The translations under genes were made by a program, and so were the position numbers. The notes beneath the pieces are model-generated. The model was not told the origin of the DNA and made no database searches. It saw only the letters and a program-made list of their open reading frames with translations. A stretch of 5,407 nt of DNA, taken from Streptomyces sp. GTDB taxonomy: Bacteria > Actinomycetota > Actinomycetes > Streptomycetales > Streptomycetaceae. Shown piece after piece: positions 4,391 through 5,407 of the stretch (the stretch's first letter is position 1; each line of letters begins with the position of its first letter). The stretch lies in the NCBI GenBank assembly GCA_003519485.1, contig DOWQ01000388.1, positions 1-5,407 on the forward strand, in the 5' to 3' direction.

Positions 4391-5407
4391 TCAGGCCGAT
4401 ACTGCCCCGGCCGGGGGTCCGGGGAACGGCAGCACCGCCACCGTTACGTTGTCGTGGCCCCCACCGTCCAGTGCGTAACCCACCAGGGCCTGCGCGCTGC
4501 CCAGCGGCCGGGACCGTGCGTCGGCCGGTACGGCCAGGGCCATCTCCTCGGCGGCCTCCGCGTAGTTCCACAGCCCGTCGCTGCACACCACGACCACGCC
4601 CGGGCGGTCCGGCTCGAAGGCCGCGGTGTGCGGGTCGAGTTCGTACGCGTCCGCGCCCAGCCAGCCGGTGATCGCGTGCGCGCGGGCGTCGGCGTACGCC
4701 TCCGCCTCCGTCAACAGCCCGCCCGCGACCATCTGCGCGGCCCACGAGTCGTCCTCGGTCAGCCGCGCGGCCGGGACCGTACGGTCGTCGGGCACCCAGT
4801 ACACCCGGCTGTCGCCGATCCAGCCGACGGTCAGGACGCCGGCCGCGACGACCGCGGAGACGATGGTGCACGCGGGGGCGTTCCGGTGCTGGCGCGGCTC
4901 GCCGTGCTGCTCCGTGCCGTCGTCCTCCACCAGGGAGTTGACTGCCTGTCCGGCGGCGAGGATCGCGTCGTGAGTGGCCTGCTGCGCCGTGGTGCCCTGC
5001 GGCAGCGCGGCGAGCAGTGATTCACGCGCGGCGGCCGCGGCGGCGGCGGACGCCTCGTCGGGGCGGGTCGCCGAGGACACCCCGTCGCAGACGACGGCGA
5101 CGACGGCGGGCGAGCCGTCCGGCAGCGCGACCGCGGAGACCGCGAACGCGTCCTCGTTGCGGTGATGCCGCAGGCCGCGGTCGCTGACCGCGGCCACGGC
5201 CTCCAACTCCCGCTCCATGTGGTCGCGCTCGCGGGGCTGCGCGTGCCCGCAGTTCTCGCAGTAGCCGTCCTGGTCGATCAGCCCCGTACGGCAGGCGACG
5301 CACTCCCTGCCGCCCCCGGCGCTTCGCCCGGCGCCTCGCGGGTCCCCGGGCCCGGAGCCTGCCCCGGCTGCGGCAGCATTGCCGGAACCGGAACCGGAAC
5401 CGGAACC
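4391..5407 (-). CDS. PP2C-family Ser/Thr protein phosphatase with N-terminal zinc ribbon (5' truncated by window)
   Basis: A metal-dependent phosphatase expected to dephosphorylate Ser/Thr-phosphoproteins in the cytoplasm. The frame is open to the window edge, giving 338 visible residues; the Met at 5218 is internal. Order from the edge: a Gly/Ser/Ala linker (5309-5407); a zinc ribbon C-x2-C-x10-C-x2-C whose cysteines are encoded at 5300-5302, 5291-5293, 5258-5260 and 5249-5251 (includes DGYCENCG); then the catalytic domain. Numbering from that Met, the PP2C motifs are RHHRNEDAF with D23, VVCDGVSS with D45-G46, GWIGDSRVYW (D136), VVCSDGLW (D214-G215) and GGHDNVTV (D256-N257). All the metal-ligand aspartates are present, so it should be active. 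There are no membrane helices in the visible part. It heads the visible minus-strand unit, 155 nt before VWA and then FHA. A Ser/Thr kinase gene is expected upstream but not seen. Confidence 0.94.
   Translation of the reverse strand, partial: GSGSGSGSGNAAAAGAGSGPGDPRGAGRSAGGGRECVACRTGLIDQDGYCENCGHAQPRERDHMERELEAVAAVSDRGLRHHRNEDAFAVSAVALPDGSPAVVAVVCDGVSSATRPDEASAAAAAAARESLLAALPQGTTAQQATHDAILAAGQAVNSLVEDDGTEQHGEPRQHRNAPACTIVSAVVAAGVLTVGWIGDSRVYWVPDDRTVPAARLTEDDSWAAQMVAGGLLTEAEAYADARAHAITGWLGADAYELDPHTAAFEPDRPGVVVVCSDGLWNYAEAAEEMALAVPADARSRPLGSAQALVGYALDGGGHDNVTVAVLPFPGPPAGAVSA
5384..5407. repeat. GGAACC hexamer tandem repeat, at least four copies
   Basis: Four perfect GGAACC units reach the window edge and may continue beyond it. 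In the PP2C frame they encode repeating Gly-Ser, a flexible linker before the zinc ribbon. Whole-hexamer slippage would change linker length by two residues without breaking the frame. Confidence 0.8.

Noticed and set aside
5216..5218. ATG at 5218 as the PP2C start
   Set aside because: The frame upstream encodes an intact four-cysteine zinc ribbon and continues to the window edge, so this Met is internal.
1..5407. CRISPR arrays, tRNA/rRNA genes, insertion sequences, attachment sites
   Set aside because: No repeat-spacer pattern, cloverleaf, transposase/integrase or flanking repeats were seen on either strand.

Overview
The window is very GC-rich, with third codon positions almost all G or C, GTG as well as ATG starts, and proline/alanine-rich proteins. 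Together with the gene families present, this points to an actinomycete chromosome, most likely Streptomyces or a close relative. That assignment is inferred from composition and protein style, not from a database match.

Layout: (1) 1-782, + strand: the 3' end of an FtsX-like ABC transporter permease or related membrane protein, cut by the window edge and followed by a compact hairpin (810-844). (2) 893-1000, + strand: a possible 35-residue ORF with a very good ribosome binding site, whose stop overlaps the stop of the convergent globin gene. (3) 997-1401, - strand: a group II truncated haemoglobin (trHbO/GlbO). (4) 1402-1528: a short, structure-rich intergenic gap with a terminator-like palindrome, a run of five G-tracts and a second palindrome. 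(5) 1529-2749, - strand: a protein with two zinc ribbons, a long Pro/Gln-rich linker and an FHA domain. (6) 2796-4235, - strand: a von Willebrand factor A (VWA) protein with a complete MIDAS. (7) 4391-5407, - strand: a PP2C serine/threonine phosphatase with an N-terminal zinc ribbon, running off the window.

The three minus-strand genes PP2C > VWA > FHA look like one transcription unit, with globin at its 3' end either read through or separately expressed. They form a phospho-signalling module: an eraser of Ser/Thr phosphorylation (PP2C), a metal-dependent protein-binding scaffold (VWA) and a phosphothreonine reader (FHA). No kinase is visible. By family precedent (VWA/PP2C/kinase triads such as E. 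coli YegL/YegK/YegI and those in Ter neighbourhoods; PknG with its FHA partner GarA in actinobacteria) I would expect one just upstream of PP2C, beyond position 5407.

The most distinctive point is that PP2C and the FHA protein carry look-alike zinc ribbons with the same C-x2-C-x10-C-x2-C spacing and the same local residues. This suggests a shared docking or sensing module. Smaller curiosities are an A/T-ending codon patch in the VWA gene that contains a 12-bp palindrome, several predicted G-quadruplex motifs, and the CTAG stop-stop overlap. Most of the module is probably a known, conserved Streptomyces arrangement, so I do not claim an entirely new system.
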